A model generated the notes under the pieces. It saw only the letters and a program-made list of their open reading frames with translations, was not told the origin of the DNA and searched no databases. Positions 9,624 through 18,533 of a DNA stretch of 41,482 nt are shown here, in pieces. The DNA lies in contig JBFFEY010000022.1 in the NCBI GenBank assembly GCA_041558415.1, positions 1 to 41,482 on the forward strand. Reading direction: 5' to 3'. Both the position numbers and the translations under genes were made by a program. This DNA comes from SG8-39 sp041558415. GTDB taxonomy: Bacteria; Pseudomonadota; Gammaproteobacteria; Burkholderiales; SG8-39. Within the stretch, counting starts at the first letter, position 1, and every line of letters starts with the position of its first letter.

Positions 9624-10979
9624 TCAGGCGGCTTTTTCCCGCAGCGTGACGAACTCCTCGGCTGCGGTGGGGTGAATGCCGATCGTCGCGTCGAACTGCG
9701 CCTTGGTTGCGCCGAGCTTCACGGCGATCGCGACGCCCTGGATGATCTCGCCGGCGTCCGGCCCGATCATGTGCGCGCCAACCACGCGCGTGCTCGCCGC
9801 ATCGACGACCAGCTTCATGAACAAGCGCTCGTCGTTGTCGCCGAGCGTGTGCTTGAGCGCGCGGAACGCGGTGCGGTAGACGTCGACCGCGCCGAAGCGC
9901 TCGCGCGCCACGGCCTCCGACAGCCCCACCGTGGCGAGGTTGGGGTTGCTGAACACCGCCGTCGGAATGTTCGCGTAGTCCATCGGCGTCGGCTGGTTGT
10001 CGAACAGGGTGCGGGCCACCGCCATGCCCTCGGCCGTGGCGACCGGGGTGAGGTTGTGCTGGTTGGCGACATCGCCGATCGCGTAGATCGAATCGACGCT
10101 GGTCTTCAGCATCGCGTCGACGACGATACGGCCGTCCTTCGCGCACTGAACCCCCGCGGCCCCGAGGCCCAGGTCGCGCGTGTTCGGCACGCGGCCGGTG
10201 GCGAACAGTGCGAGTCCGGCCGTCTCCGCCACGCCGTCGCCGAACGCGCACTCGAGCGACTCGCCGCGGCGCGTGATCGACAGCGGCGCAGCGTTCAGCC
10301 TAACGCGAACGCCCTTTTTCGACAGCTCATCGGTGATCTTCTCGCCGAGCTCGGCGTCGAAGTGGCGCAGCAGGCGTGCGCCGCGATAGGCAAGCGTCGT
10401 CTCGACGCCGAGGCCGTTGAAAATGGAAGCGAATTCGAGCGCGATGTAGCCGCCGCCGACCACGACGGCGCGCTGCGGCAGGCGCGCGAGTGCGAAAGCT
10501 TCATCTGACGAGATCGCGTGCTCGGCGCCGGGAATCGAGGGCATCTGCGGCCGTGAACCGGTCGCCAGCAGGACGTATTTCGCCTTGTGGCGCCTGCCGC
10601 CCACCTCGACCGTGCGGGCGTCCAGCAGGCGCGCGTGGTCGCGCAGGATTTCGACGCCGGCATTGACGAGCAGCCGCTCGTACACGCCGTTCAGCCGCGC
10701 GATCTCGCGGTCCTTGTGCGCGATCAGCGTCGGCCAGTCGAAGCGCGTCTCGCCGATCGTCCAGCCAAAGTCCGCCGCATCGTGCAGGTCGTCGCGCACG
10801 TGCGCGGCGTAGGAGAGCAGTTTTTTCGGAATGCAGCCGACGTTGACGCAGGTGCCGCCGAAGCGTCCCGACTCGGCGATCGCGACGCGCGCGCCGAAGC
10901 CGGCGGCGAAGCGCGCGGCGCGCACGCCGCCGGATCCGCCGCCGATCACGAACAAATCGAACTCACGGCCCTCGCTCAT
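9624..10979 (-). CDS. gor: Glutathione-disulfide reductase
   Basis: A 451-residue FAD flavoprotein that reduces GSSG with NADPH in the cytoplasm. The FAD-binding GGGSGGVRAA (about 13-22), the redox-active disulfide in GGTCVNVGCIPKK (about 41-53), the NAD(P) fold GGGYIALEFAS with the arginine of AYRGARLLRHFD (favouring NADPH), the second FAD motif YAIGDVAN, and the C-terminal HPTAAEE with the catalytic His-Glu pair are all present. The length matches the bacterial enzyme. A clear AGGAG lies seven bases before the ATG. It precedes cfa by 15 bases and is 79 bases downstream of the NUDIX-MBL gene, so it may also have its own promoter. Confidence 0.95.
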   Translation of the reverse strand: MSEGREFDLFVIGGGSGGVRAARFAAGFGARVAIAESGRFGGTCVNVGCIPKKLLSYAAHVRDDLHDAADFGWTIGETRFDWPTLIAHKDREIARLNGVYERLLVNAGVEILRDHARLLDARTVEVGGRRHKAKYVLLATGSRPQMPSIPGAEHAISSDEAFALARLPQRAVVVGGGYIALEFASIFNGLGVETTLAYRGARLLRHFDAELGEKITDELSKKGVRVRLNAAPLSITRRGESLECAFGDGVAETAGLALFATGRVPNTRDLGLGAAGVQCAKDGRIVVDAMLKTSVDSIYAIGDVANQHNLTPVATAEGMAVARTLFDNQPTPMDYANIPTAVFSNPNLATVGLSEAVARERFGAVDVYRTAFRALKHTLGDNDERLFMKLVVDAASTRVVGAHMIGPDAGEIIQGVAIAVKLGATKAQFDATIGIHPTAAEEFVTLREKAA

Positions 10980-11058
10980 GCCAATCTCCTCCCCAGGTTC
11001 AGCCGCGAGTTGCGAATGGATGGGCCGATCTTAGCCACCCCGTCGCGGCCTGCCAACC

Positions 11059-12708
11059 TCAGGCAACGAGCGCGAAACGGCCGGATTCGTCGCGTACGCG
11101 CCCTTCGGCAACCAGCTTTTCCAGGTGCGCGCTGAGCGAGCGCGCCGCGACGCGGTGCAGGCGCGGGTGGACGTCGTCGTAGACCGCGGCGACCAGTGCC
11201 TCGAGCGTCGACGCGCCGAGGCGCTCGAGCGCGGCAGCCACCTTCGCTTCGCGCGCCAGGCGATGGGCGATGAGGCGTCGAACCTCCTTGTGCGGCTCGC
11301 CGATCAGGTAGCCGTGCCCGGGCGCGAACACCGCGATGTCCTCGGCGAGCAGCGACTCGAGCGAGCGCAGGTAGGCCTGCATGTTGCCGTCCGGCGGCCC
11401 GATGACCACGGTCGAGCCCTGCATGACGTGATCCCCGGTGAACAGCATGCGCGTGTCTTCGAGCAGGTAGCACAGGTGGTTCGAGGCGTGGCCGGGCGTG
11501 TGAATCACGCGCAGCGTCACGCCGCCGAGCGCGAGCCGCGCGCCGTGCTCGGGAACACGCTCGGGCGCGAACCCGGCGTCCTGGCTCGCACCCTGCGGCG
11601 CGGGCCGGCCGATCACCTCGGCACCGGTGGCCGCGCGCAGCGCCGCGGCGGCCGGGGAGTGGTCGATGTGGGTGTGCGTGCACAGGATCCAGCGGATGCG
11701 TCCCTCGCCGGCGGCGAGCAAGGCCTCGAGGTGCGCGGCATCGTCCGGCCCCGGGTCGATCACCGCGAGCTCCTTGTCACCCACCAGGTAGCTGTTGGTG
11801 CCCGGGCCGGTCATCATCCCCGGATTCGGCGCGATGACCCGCGTGACCAGCGCATCGAGCCGCTTGGGAACGCCCGGCAGCATTTCGTAGGTCGACTCGC
11901 CGCTCTCCTGCGGGTCGCACCAGTGGATCTCGAAGTACGCTGGGTCGTTGCGCCGGAACAGGCGCTTGCCGTCGCGCCCCGTCGCCCAGCAGGCGCGGTG
12001 CTCGACGATCTCGTCCAGCGCGAACGCGGCCTCCAGCGCAGTGCGCGCTTCCCGGTATTCCGCCAGGCGCGACAGCGCGTCGCGCGTCGCGTTGACCAGC
12101 GTCAGGGTTCCCTGCGCGAAGCGCTCGAGCGCTTCGGCGGGCCGGATCCAGGTGTGGCTCACGGTCTCGCCGGCATCGTGCGAGCCGACCTGCCCGGCGG
12201 GGGCGAGGGCGACGAAGAAGCGCGTGCTGTAGCGACGCGCGCGCGCCGGCGGGGTGATCCAGTGCGCGAAATAGGCGATGCGGTCGCCCGGCAGGTAAAG
12301 GTCTTCGCGCTCGAGGAACTCGAGAAAGCCGATCTCGCCCGCGTTCAGCCGGTCGCGGTAGGGCGTCAGCGCGAACATGCGCTCGGGCGCGATCGGCGCG
12401 CCGCCGCGGTCCACGGCGAGCAGGATGCCGGCTTCCTCGAAGCACTCGCGCACCGCCGCCACCCAGTAGCCGATGCCGTTCGACGCCACGCCCAGCCGCC
12501 GGCTCGCTGCCGCGTCCGACAGGCCCTGCACGCGGGCCTGCATGTCGGGATGCGCGTCGGCGTCGTCGACCGCGCCGCCCGGAAAGACGTACGCGCCGGC
12601 GACGAAATCCGCGGCGTGCGAGCGCTCGACCATGAACAGCTCCGGCCCCTGCGCGGCATCGCGCAGCAGGACGAGGGTCGAGGCCGGGCGGGGGTGCTGG
12701 CGCGTCAT
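11059..12708 (-). CDS. NUDIX hydrolase fused to LACTB2-like metallo-beta-lactamase-fold hydrolase
   Basis: The 549-residue protein joins two hydrolases. Residues 1 to about 260 form a NUDIX domain of the NUDT7/8/19 type, with the core box RECFEEAGI (87-95) separated from its PGG by an insert. Residues about 280-480 form a metallo-beta-lactamase fold with THTHIDH and later HTPGHASNH and TGDHV metal ligands, followed by a winged-helix tail of the LACTB2 kind (about 490-549). A plausible role is cleavage of CoA or acyl-CoA derivatives in lipid catabolism by the NUDIX part and thioester or nucleic-acid hydrolysis by the MBL part, but substrates are inferred. The ATG at 12708 follows the SDR stop by two bases, so the genes are cotranscribed. 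Confidence 0.85.
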   Translation of the reverse strand: MTRQHPRPASTLVLLRDAAQGPELFMVERSHAADFVAGAYVFPGGAVDDADAHPDMQARVQGLSDAAASRRLGVASNGIGYWVAAVRECFEEAGILLAVDRGGAPIAPERMFALTPYRDRLNAGEIGFLEFLEREDLYLPGDRIAYFAHWITPPARARRYSTRFFVALAPAGQVGSHDAGETVSHTWIRPAEALERFAQGTLTLVNATRDALSRLAEYREARTALEAAFALDEIVEHRACWATGRDGKRLFRRNDPAYFEIHWCDPQESGESTYEMLPGVPKRLDALVTRVIAPNPGMMTGPGTNSYLVGDKELAVIDPGPDDAAHLEALLAAGEGRIRWILCTHTHIDHSPAAAALRAATGAEVIGRPAPQGASQDAGFAPERVPEHGARLALGGVTLRVIHTPGHASNHLCYLLEDTRMLFTGDHVMQGSTVVIGPPDGNMQAYLRSLESLLAEDIAVFAPGHGYLIGEPHKEVRRLIAHRLAREAKVAAALERLGASTLEALVAAVYDDVHPRLHRVAARSLSAHLEKLVAEGRVRDESGRFALVA

Positions 12709-12710
12709 CG

Positions 12711-13586
12711 TCAGCCGTTCCGGCCGGCGCGGTCCTTCGCGTTCTGCGCCTGAATCATCTCGCGCATGCGCTGCCAGTCGGCGTCCGACAGCTTGTCGAG
12801 CTCGCTGAACGAGGCGCCGTTGGCGAGATAGCCGCCGCCGTCGACGGCGATCGTCTCGCCGGTGAGCCACTCGCAGCCGTCGGCCATGAGGAAGGTGGCG
12901 AGATTCTGCAGCTCGGGCATCTGGCCGATGCGGCGCATCGGGTTGGCGTCGTTCGCTTCCTCGAAGCTGCCGCCCGGGCGCAGGCGCTTCGACGCGCCCT
13001 CGGTCGGGAAGGCGCCCGGGGCGATCGCGTTGAGTCGGATGCCGTAGCGGCCCCACTCCACCGCGAGCGACTTGGTCATGACGTGCAGACCGGCCTTCGA
13101 CATGGCCGAAGGCACGACGTAGGGCGAGCCGGTCCACACCCAGGTGACGAGGATCGAGACCACCGATCCTTTGTCGCCGCCCGCGATCCAGCGCCGCCCG
13201 ACGGCGTGGGTGACGTAGAAGGTGCCGTGAAAGACGATGTTGGCGATGGCGTTGAAGCCGTTCGGCGTGAGGTCCTTCGTCGGGCTGATGAAGTTGCCCG
13301 CGGCGTTGTTGACCAGCCCGGTGAGCGGGCCCGACTCGTCCCAGATGCGCTGCACCATCGCGTCGACCGCCTGCGCGTCGCGGATGTCGACGGCGTGGGT
13401 GCGCACCGTGCCGCCGTGCTTCGCCATCAGCGCTTGCGCCGTGTCCTCGAGCACGCCGCCGCGCCGGCCGGCGAGCCACAGCTCGGCGCCGAGCTGCAGG
13501 TAGCGCTCGGCGATCTCCCGGCCGAGGCCGGTGCCGCCGCCGGTGATCAGGATGCGCTTGCCCTTGAGCAGGCCGTCTTTGAACAT
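12711..13586 (-). CDS. SDR oxidoreductase, 2,4-dienoyl-CoA-reductase-like
   Basis: A 291-residue short-chain dehydrogenase with the cofactor loop TGGGTGLG (15-22), NNAAGNFISP (93-102) and the C-terminal GETIAVDGGG block. The NNAAGNFISP stretch, VVPSAMSKAG and the length match mammalian and bacterial 2,4-dienoyl-CoA reductases (DECR), which reduce dienoyl-CoA intermediates of unsaturated fatty acid degradation with NADPH. The active-site Lys (K164) and Ser (S160) are present, but the position of the DECR catalytic Tyr (Tyr199 in human DECR1) is Trp149 here; a Tyr occurs at 156 instead. It may therefore be a divergent enzyme. It is 7 bases downstream of the quinone oxidoreductase and 2 bases before the NUDIX-MBL gene. 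Confidence 0.85.
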   Translation of the reverse strand: MFKDGLLKGKRILITGGGTGLGREIAERYLQLGAELWLAGRRGGVLEDTAQALMAKHGGTVRTHAVDIRDAQAVDAMVQRIWDESGPLTGLVNNAAGNFISPTKDLTPNGFNAIANIVFHGTFYVTHAVGRRWIAGGDKGSVVSILVTWVWTGSPYVVPSAMSKAGLHVMTKSLAVEWGRYGIRLNAIAPGAFPTEGASKRLRPGGSFEEANDANPMRRIGQMPELQNLATFLMADGCEWLTGETIAVDGGGYLANGASFSELDKLSDADWQRMREMIQAQNAKDRAGRNG

Positions 13587-13593
13587 CGCTGCG

Positions 13594-14592
13594 CTAGACG
13601 GTGAGGATGATCTTGCCGACGTGCTGGCTCGACTCCATGAGTCGATGCGCCTCGGCGGCCTGCGCCAGCGGGAAGGTCTTGAAGATCTGCGGCTTGATCT
13701 TGCCGGTCTCGATCAGGGGCCAGAACCGCTCGCGCAGGTTCTGCGCGATGGTGCCCTTGTATTCGACCGTGCGCGGACGCAGGGTCGAGCCGCTGAGCGT
13801 CAGGCGCCGCCGCATCAGTTCACTCAGGTCGAGCTCGGTCTTCATGCCGCGCTGAAAGGCGATGAAGACGAGCCGGCCCTCGTCAGCGAGGCACTTCAGC
13901 TCGCGCGGCACGTAGTCGCCGCCCACCATGTCGAGGATGACGTCGACGCCCTTGCCGCCGGTGGCCGCCTTGACCTCGGCGACGAAGTCCTGCGTGCGGT
14001 AGTTGATTGCCTTGTCCGCGCCGAGTGCGACGCAGGCGGCGCATTTCTCGTCCGAGCCTGCGGTGACCAATACGCGGTTGCCGGTCGCGACCGCCATCTG
14101 GATCGCGGTCACGCCGATGCCCGAGCTGCCGCCCTGCACCAGCAGCGATTCGCCGGCTGCGAGCTTGGCGCGGTCGTAGACGTTGTTCCAGACGGTGAAG
14201 AAAGTCTCGGGCAGCGACGCCGCCTCGATCTCGCTCAGGCCTTTCGGGATCGGCAGTGCCTGCACCGCGGGCACGGCGCAGTATTCCGCGTAGCCGCCGC
14301 CGTGGGTGAGCGCGCAGACGCGATCGCCCGCCTTCCACTGCGTTACGCCCTCGCCGCAGGCGACCACCTCGCCGGCGATCTCGAGTCCCGGCAGGTCGGA
14401 GGCATCCGGCGGCGGCGCGTAGTTCCCCATGCGTTGCAGGACGTCGGGGCGGTTCACGCCGGCGGCGGCGACCCGGACGAGGATTTCGCCTTTGCGCGGC
14501 GCAGGAACGTCGCGCTCGACAGGCGTCAGTACTTCCGGGCCGCCGGGCCTGGCGATCTCGACGGCGCGCATTTTCGCGGGGATTTTTGTCAT
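13594..14592 (-). CDS. NAD(P)H quinone oxidoreductase, zinc-independent MDR family (PIG3-like)
   Basis: A 332-residue medium-chain reductase with the GroES-like N-terminal domain (PGLEIAGEVVACG near residue 70) and a nucleotide-binding domain containing LLVQGGSSGIGVTAIQMA (about 145-162). The absence of the zinc ligands of alcohol dehydrogenases and the match of GGSSGIG place it in the quinone oxidoreductase/PIG3 branch, which reduces quinones or enones with NADPH. I chose the ATG at 14592; an upstream in-frame ATG at 14640 would add sixteen residues not typical of the family, and neither has a strong ribosome site. It heads the minus-strand run that continues with the SDR, NUDIX-MBL, gor, cfa and hemerythrin genes. 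Confidence 0.85.
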   Translation of the reverse strand: MTKIPAKMRAVEIARPGGPEVLTPVERDVPAPRKGEILVRVAAAGVNRPDVLQRMGNYAPPPDASDLPGLEIAGEVVACGEGVTQWKAGDRVCALTHGGGYAEYCAVPAVQALPIPKGLSEIEAASLPETFFTVWNNVYDRAKLAAGESLLVQGGSSGIGVTAIQMAVATGNRVLVTAGSDEKCAACVALGADKAINYRTQDFVAEVKAATGGKGVDVILDMVGGDYVPRELKCLADEGRLVFIAFQRGMKTELDLSELMRRRLTLSGSTLRPRTVEYKGTIAQNLRERFWPLIETGKIKPQIFKTFPLAQAAEAHRLMESSQHVGKIILTV

Positions 14593-14682
14593 ATGGGCTT
14601 GCGACAGGGATGGGGAGAAAAGGAGTGCGGATGTTAGCAAACGGGATTACGATCCCCGCGGGTTAGGCGCAGAGGTTTGGGT

Positions 14683-16590
14683 ATGCGGAACGGCGCGCGC
14701 GCGTTCATGCTGCTGGCCTTCGGGCTCGTGCTCGGGCTGGCGCGCGCCGAACCGGCGCCCGCGCCCGGGCCGCTCGGCCCGGTGTCGCTGGGACGCTTCG
14801 TCGAGGTGCTCGAGGATCCGTCGCGCGTGCTCAGCCTGGACGACGTGCGCCGCGCTGCGAATGCGCAGCGTTTCGCACCCTCCGCGGACGACATCCTCAA
14901 CTTCGGCTACTCCCGTGCGTCCGTCTGGCTGCGGCTGGATCTCGGCGGTGTGGCGATCCCGGAGAGCGGCTGGCTGCTCGAGGTGGGTTTCCCGAGCCTC
15001 GACGAAGTCGACCTCTACCTGCCGGCGATCGCGGCCGACGGCGGCGTGGTCTACCGTATGCAGCAGGGCGGCGATACGCGACCATGGATCGAGCGCGAGA
15101 TCCAGGACCGCGCACCGGTGTTCCGCCTGCCAGCGAACGTGGCGACCGAGGAGCCGATCTACCTGCGCGTGTCGACGCGCAGCGTGCTGACCGTTCCGCT
15201 TTACCTGTGGCAGCCGCGCGCCTTCGCCGCGAGCGGCGTGCGCGAGCAGCTGACCTACGGCATGTTCTACGGCCTGGTAATCGCGCTGTTCTGCTACAAC
15301 CTGCTGCTGCTCGCCTCGCTGCGCGACCGCACGCACCTGTGGTACGTGCTCTACGTCGGTATGTTCGGTCTGGCGCTGTTCACGCTCGATGGCTTTGCAT
15401 TCGAGTACTTCTGGCCGGAGAACGTGTGGTGGGCGAACCGCGCGCTCGGCGCGATGCTCTGCGGCACGCTGGCTTTCGCCGCGCTGTTTGCGCGCAACTT
15501 CCTCTCGCTGCGCGGCAACCTGCCGCGCGTTGACAGTCTGGTCATTGCCGTGGCGCTCGCCGGCGCCCTCGGCACGCTGATCGCCGTGGTGGGCGAGGCC
15601 GAACACTACAGCTGGGTGATGCGCGTGCTGTCGGTGGTCGCGACCGCCGCGGGCGTCGCCATCCTGACGGTGGCCGCTCGGCAGCTGGCGCACGGCTACC
15701 GCGCGGCGAGGTTTTTCCTGCTCGCCTGGTCGGCGCTGGTGCTGTTCGTGGCGCTCGTCGTGCTGCGCAACTTCGCGCTCCTACCGACCCATTTCCTCAC
15801 CGTTTACGGCCTGCACATCGGCCTGGCGCTCGACGTGGTGCTGCTGTCTCTGGCGCTCGCCGACCGCATCCGTGTGCATGAGCGCGAAAGCGCGCTGGCG
15901 CAGCGCCGCGCACTCGGCCATCAGCGCGCGCTGCTCGAGACGACACAGGCCAACGAACGTGAGCTCGAAGCGCACATTCGCGAGCGCACGCGCGAGCTCA
16001 ATCGTGTCAACGAGCGTCTGCGCGAGGAGGCGCGCGAGCGCGAAGCCCTGATGCACCAGCTGCGCGAGCGCGAGGAGCACCTGCGCTTCATGGCGCAGCA
16101 CGACCCGCTGACCGGTCTGCCGAACCGCATTTCGCTGCAGCAGCGCCTCGAACTCGCGCTGGAACTGGCCAAGCGCAACCGCAAAAAGGTCGCGGTCATG
16201 ATGGTCGACTTGGACGACTTCAAGAAACTGAACGACGCGCGCGGCCACCTGGTGGGCGATCAGGCGCTTGCCGCAGTCGCGGCGCGGCTGCGCACCAGCG
16301 TGCGCGCCTCGGACACCGTGGCGCGCTACGGCGGCGACGAGTTCGTGGTGCTCGCGGGCGATCTCGACCGCATCGATGACGCGTGCATGATCGCCGAGAA
16401 GATCGCCGACATGGTGAACGTGCCGCTCGCCCTGGAGGGCGGTCTGGCGCGCATCGCCTGTTCGATCGGCATCAGCGTCTACCCGGACGACGCGGCGGAC
16501 GGCGAGGCGCTGATCGATCGCGCCGACAAGGCGATGTACTCGGCGAAATCGGTGCGCGGGCGGCGTTACGCGTTCTACGTGCTCGCCTGA
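14683..16590 (+). CDS. Diguanylate cyclase with 7TMR-DISM sensor
   Basis: The 635-residue protein has a signal peptide (residues 1-22), a periplasmic 7TMR-DISMED2 beta-sandwich (about 30-170), seven membrane helices (about 185-385), a coiled coil (about 395-445) and a GGDEF domain. The active site is intact as RYGGDEF (GGDEF at 550-554), and RASD at 541-544 sits five residues upstream, which is the product-inhibition I-site. It should make c-di-GMP in response to an extracytoplasmic ligand, possibly a carbohydrate. The ATG at 14683 has AGAGG seven bases upstream, which favours it over a TTG two codons earlier. It is transcribed divergently from the quinone oxidoreductase. Its 3' end overlaps the convergent dehydratase by 16 bases. 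Confidence 0.93.
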   Translation: MRNGARAFMLLAFGLVLGLARAEPAPAPGPLGPVSLGRFVEVLEDPSRVLSLDDVRRAANAQRFAPSADDILNFGYSRASVWLRLDLGGVAIPESGWLLEVGFPSLDEVDLYLPAIAADGGVVYRMQQGGDTRPWIEREIQDRAPVFRLPANVATEEPIYLRVSTRSVLTVPLYLWQPRAFAASGVREQLTYGMFYGLVIALFCYNLLLLASLRDRTHLWYVLYVGMFGLALFTLDGFAFEYFWPENVWWANRALGAMLCGTLAFAALFARNFLSLRGNLPRVDSLVIAVALAGALGTLIAVVGEAEHYSWVMRVLSVVATAAGVAILTVAARQLAHGYRAARFFLLAWSALVLFVALVVLRNFALLPTHFLTVYGLHIGLALDVVLLSLALADRIRVHERESALAQRRALGHQRALLETTQANERELEAHIRERTRELNRVNERLREEAREREALMHQLREREEHLRFMAQHDPLTGLPNRISLQQRLELALELAKRNRKKVAVMMVDLDDFKKLNDARGHLVGDQALAAVAARLRTSVRASDTVARYGGDEFVVLAGDLDRIDDACMIAEKIADMVNVPLALEGGLARIACSIGISVYPDDAADGEALIDRADKAMYSAKSVRGRRYAFYVLA

Positions 16591-17570
16591 GCGGCCAGCA
16601 GACGGCGCGCGGCCCAGACGAGATCGACGTTGCCGCCGGACAGCAGCACGCCGACGCGTTGACCGCGGGCTTCGACCTTGCCCTCGAGCAGCGCGCAGGC
16701 ACCCAGCGCTCCGGTCGGTTCGACCACGACCTTCATGCGTTCCCAGAGGAAGAACATGGCGCGCAGCAGCGCCGCATCGTCGACGCTCGTCATGTCGGCG
16801 ACCAGCGCCCGCACGATCGCAAAGGTCAGCTGGCCGAGCGATTCGGTGCGCGCGCCGTCCGCGATGGTGTCCGGGTTTTGCACGCGCTGCAGCCTGCCGC
16901 TGCGAAACGAGCGCAGCGCGTCGTCGCCGGCCGCAGGTTCGACGCCGACGACACGGCACTGCGGCGCGAGGGCGCGTGCCGCTAGCGCGCAGCCGGAGAG
17001 CAGCCCGCCGCCGCCGCAGGGCACGAGCAGCAAATCGAGCGGCCCGGTGTCCTCGAACAGCTCCTTCGCCGCAGTACCTTGCCCGGCGATGACGCGCGGG
17101 TCGTCGAACGGCGGGATCACCGTCAGACCGCGCTCGGCCGCGAGGCGGCGCGCGATCGTCTCGCGCGAGGCGCTTGCCGGGTCGTAGCTGACGACTGCTG
17201 CGCCGTAGCCGCGCGTCGCCTCGAGCTTTACGCGCGGCGCGTCGGCCGGCATGACGATGGTGGCGCGGATGCCGAGCAGGCGCCCGGCGAGCGCCACCGC
17301 CTGCGCGTGGTTGCCGGAGGAGTAGGTGATCACGCCGCGGCGCGCCTCCTCGGCGGAGAGCTGCGACAGCGTGTTCAGCGCGCCGCGAAACTTGAAGGCG
17401 CCCATGCGCTGAAAGTTCTCGCACTTGAAGAACACCTGCGCGCCGCTGCGCGCGTCGATGGTGCTCGAGGTCAGCACCGGCGTGCGGATGGTGTGCGCGG
17501 CGATGCGCGCGTGCGCGCGCGCGACGTCTTCGTAGCTGACGGGCAGCGCACTCACGTCGGTGGAATTCAC
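16575..17570 (-). CDS. Threonine/serine dehydratase-like PLP enzyme
   Basis: A 331-residue fold-type II PLP enzyme. The PLP lysine is in GAFKFRGALN (about residue 57), SSGNHAQAVA (about 83-92) binds substrate, and VPCGGGGLLSG (about 182-192) binds the PLP phosphate. The length is that of catabolic threonine dehydratases or serine racemases without the C-terminal ACT regulatory domain of biosynthetic IlvA, so feedback inhibition by isoleucine is not expected. Threonine, serine or hydroxyaspartate could be the substrate. The start is GTG at 17570, overlapping the dehalogenase stop in a GTGA, which supports that start. Overlaps the convergent diguanylate cyclase end by 16 bases. Confidence 0.85.
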   Translation of the reverse strand: MNSTDVSALPVSYEDVARAHARIAAHTIRTPVLTSSTIDARSGAQVFFKCENFQRMGAFKFRGALNTLSQLSAEEARRGVITYSSGNHAQAVALAGRLLGIRATIVMPADAPRVKLEATRGYGAAVVSYDPASASRETIARRLAAERGLTVIPPFDDPRVIAGQGTAAKELFEDTGPLDLLLVPCGGGGLLSGCALAARALAPQCRVVGVEPAAGDDALRSFRSGRLQRVQNPDTIADGARTESLGQLTFAIVRALVADMTSVDDAALLRAMFFLWERMKVVVEPTGALGACALLEGKVEARGQRVGVLLSGGNVDLVWAARRLLAAQAST

Positions 17571-18466
17571 GCCGCGCCCCAGTGCGCAAGCGCGGCGCGC
17601 GCCACCTCGCTGCCCCATTCCTGCACGAAGTGCCCGGCTTCGGAGTGTATCCAGGGTTCCGCGCAGCCGCGGATCTGCGCGTGCAGCGCGCGCATCGGCT
17701 CGAGCCCGAGCACCGGGTCGGTCGCGCCGATCGCCATGAAGGCGTCGCCGCGCCAGACCGTGCGCCACCAGTCGCGTGCGCGGCGCGAGATCTCCGCGCC
17801 CGGCGCGTCGGGCGCATCCGGCACGAGCTGCGGAAAGCGGCGCACGCCGCCCTTGTAAGCGGCGCCGGGAAACGGCGCTTCGTAGGCCGCCGCCTCGTCC
17901 GGCGTCAGCACCGGGCAGGCGCGCGCCAGCAGCCTGCCGCAATCCATGTTCGGGTTCTTCGCGACGTAGGCGCGCCAGGCGAGAAAGCCGTCGGTGAGCG
18001 GCTCATCGCCGGTGCCGAGCGCGGTGTTCATCACCAGCAGGCGCGCGTAGCGTACAGGCGCTTCCATCGGCAGCGTCAGCCCGAGAATGCCGCCCCAATC
18101 CTGCACCACGAGCGTCACGTTCTTGAGGTCGAGCCGCTCGACGAAATCGAGCAGGAACCCTCGGTGGAAGTCGAAGCTGTAGACGGCGTCATCGGACGGC
18201 TTGTCGGAGCGGCCGAAACCGGGCAGGTCCGGCGCCACGACGCGCGCGCCGCTCGCCAGGAACGGCGGGATCATCTTGCGGTACAGGTAGCTCCAGGTGG
18301 GCTCGCCGTGCAGGCAGAGAAACGTGCGCGCGGCGTCCGCTCCGGGTACCGGTTGCTCGTCGACGTAATGAATGCGCATGCCGCGCCAGTCCAAATAGCG
18401 CGGCTGGTAGTCGAAGCCCGGCAGCTTCGCGAAGCGCGCCTCGGGTGTACGCAGGATCTCGTTCAT
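17567..18466 (-). CDS. Haloalkane dehalogenase, HLD-I type
   Basis: A 299-residue alpha/beta hydrolase that fits subfamily I haloalkane dehalogenases, which hydrolyse carbon-halogen bonds to give alcohol and halide. The oxyanion-hole motif HGEPTWSYLY begins at 53, the nucleophile is D123 in VVQDWGG with the halide-stabilising W124 next to it, a cap-domain tryptophan is at W164, the acid is D250 and the base is H279 (EAGHF). The catalytic set resembles DhlA and DmmA. It is the first gene of a pair with the PLP dehydratase (4-base overlap). The halogenated substrate is unknown, and some homologues in soil and marine bacteria have no known halogenated growth substrate. Confidence 0.88.
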   Translation of the reverse strand: MNEILRTPEARFAKLPGFDYQPRYLDWRGMRIHYVDEQPVPGADAARTFLCLHGEPTWSYLYRKMIPPFLASGARVVAPDLPGFGRSDKPSDDAVYSFDFHRGFLLDFVERLDLKNVTLVVQDWGGILGLTLPMEAPVRYARLLVMNTALGTGDEPLTDGFLAWRAYVAKNPNMDCGRLLARACPVLTPDEAAAYEAPFPGAAYKGGVRRFPQLVPDAPDAPGAEISRRARDWWRTVWRGDAFMAIGATDPVLGLEPMRALHAQIRGCAEPWIHSEAGHFVQEWGSEVARAALAHWGAA

Positions 18467-18489
18467 CCCGTCATTCTAAATCCGCGGCG

Positions 18490-18495
18490 TAGAAT
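18490..18495 (+). promoter_or_regulatory. Candidate -10 element (TAGAAT) for the enoyl-CoA hydratase-like gene
   Basis: TAGAAT matches the sigma-70 -10 consensus at five of six positions and lies 38 bases before the ATG in the divergent region with the dehalogenase. I see no good -35 at 16-18 bases upstream, so the call is tentative. Confidence 0.35.
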
Positions 18496-18533
18496 CGAGC
18501 GCGCTCGCACAATCGTCGCAGGAAAGGGAAGCC

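Noticed and set aside
13531..14637. An open frame opposite the quinone oxidoreductase gene
   Set aside because: It has no motif and no ribosome site of note, while the minus strand has a normal MDR protein.
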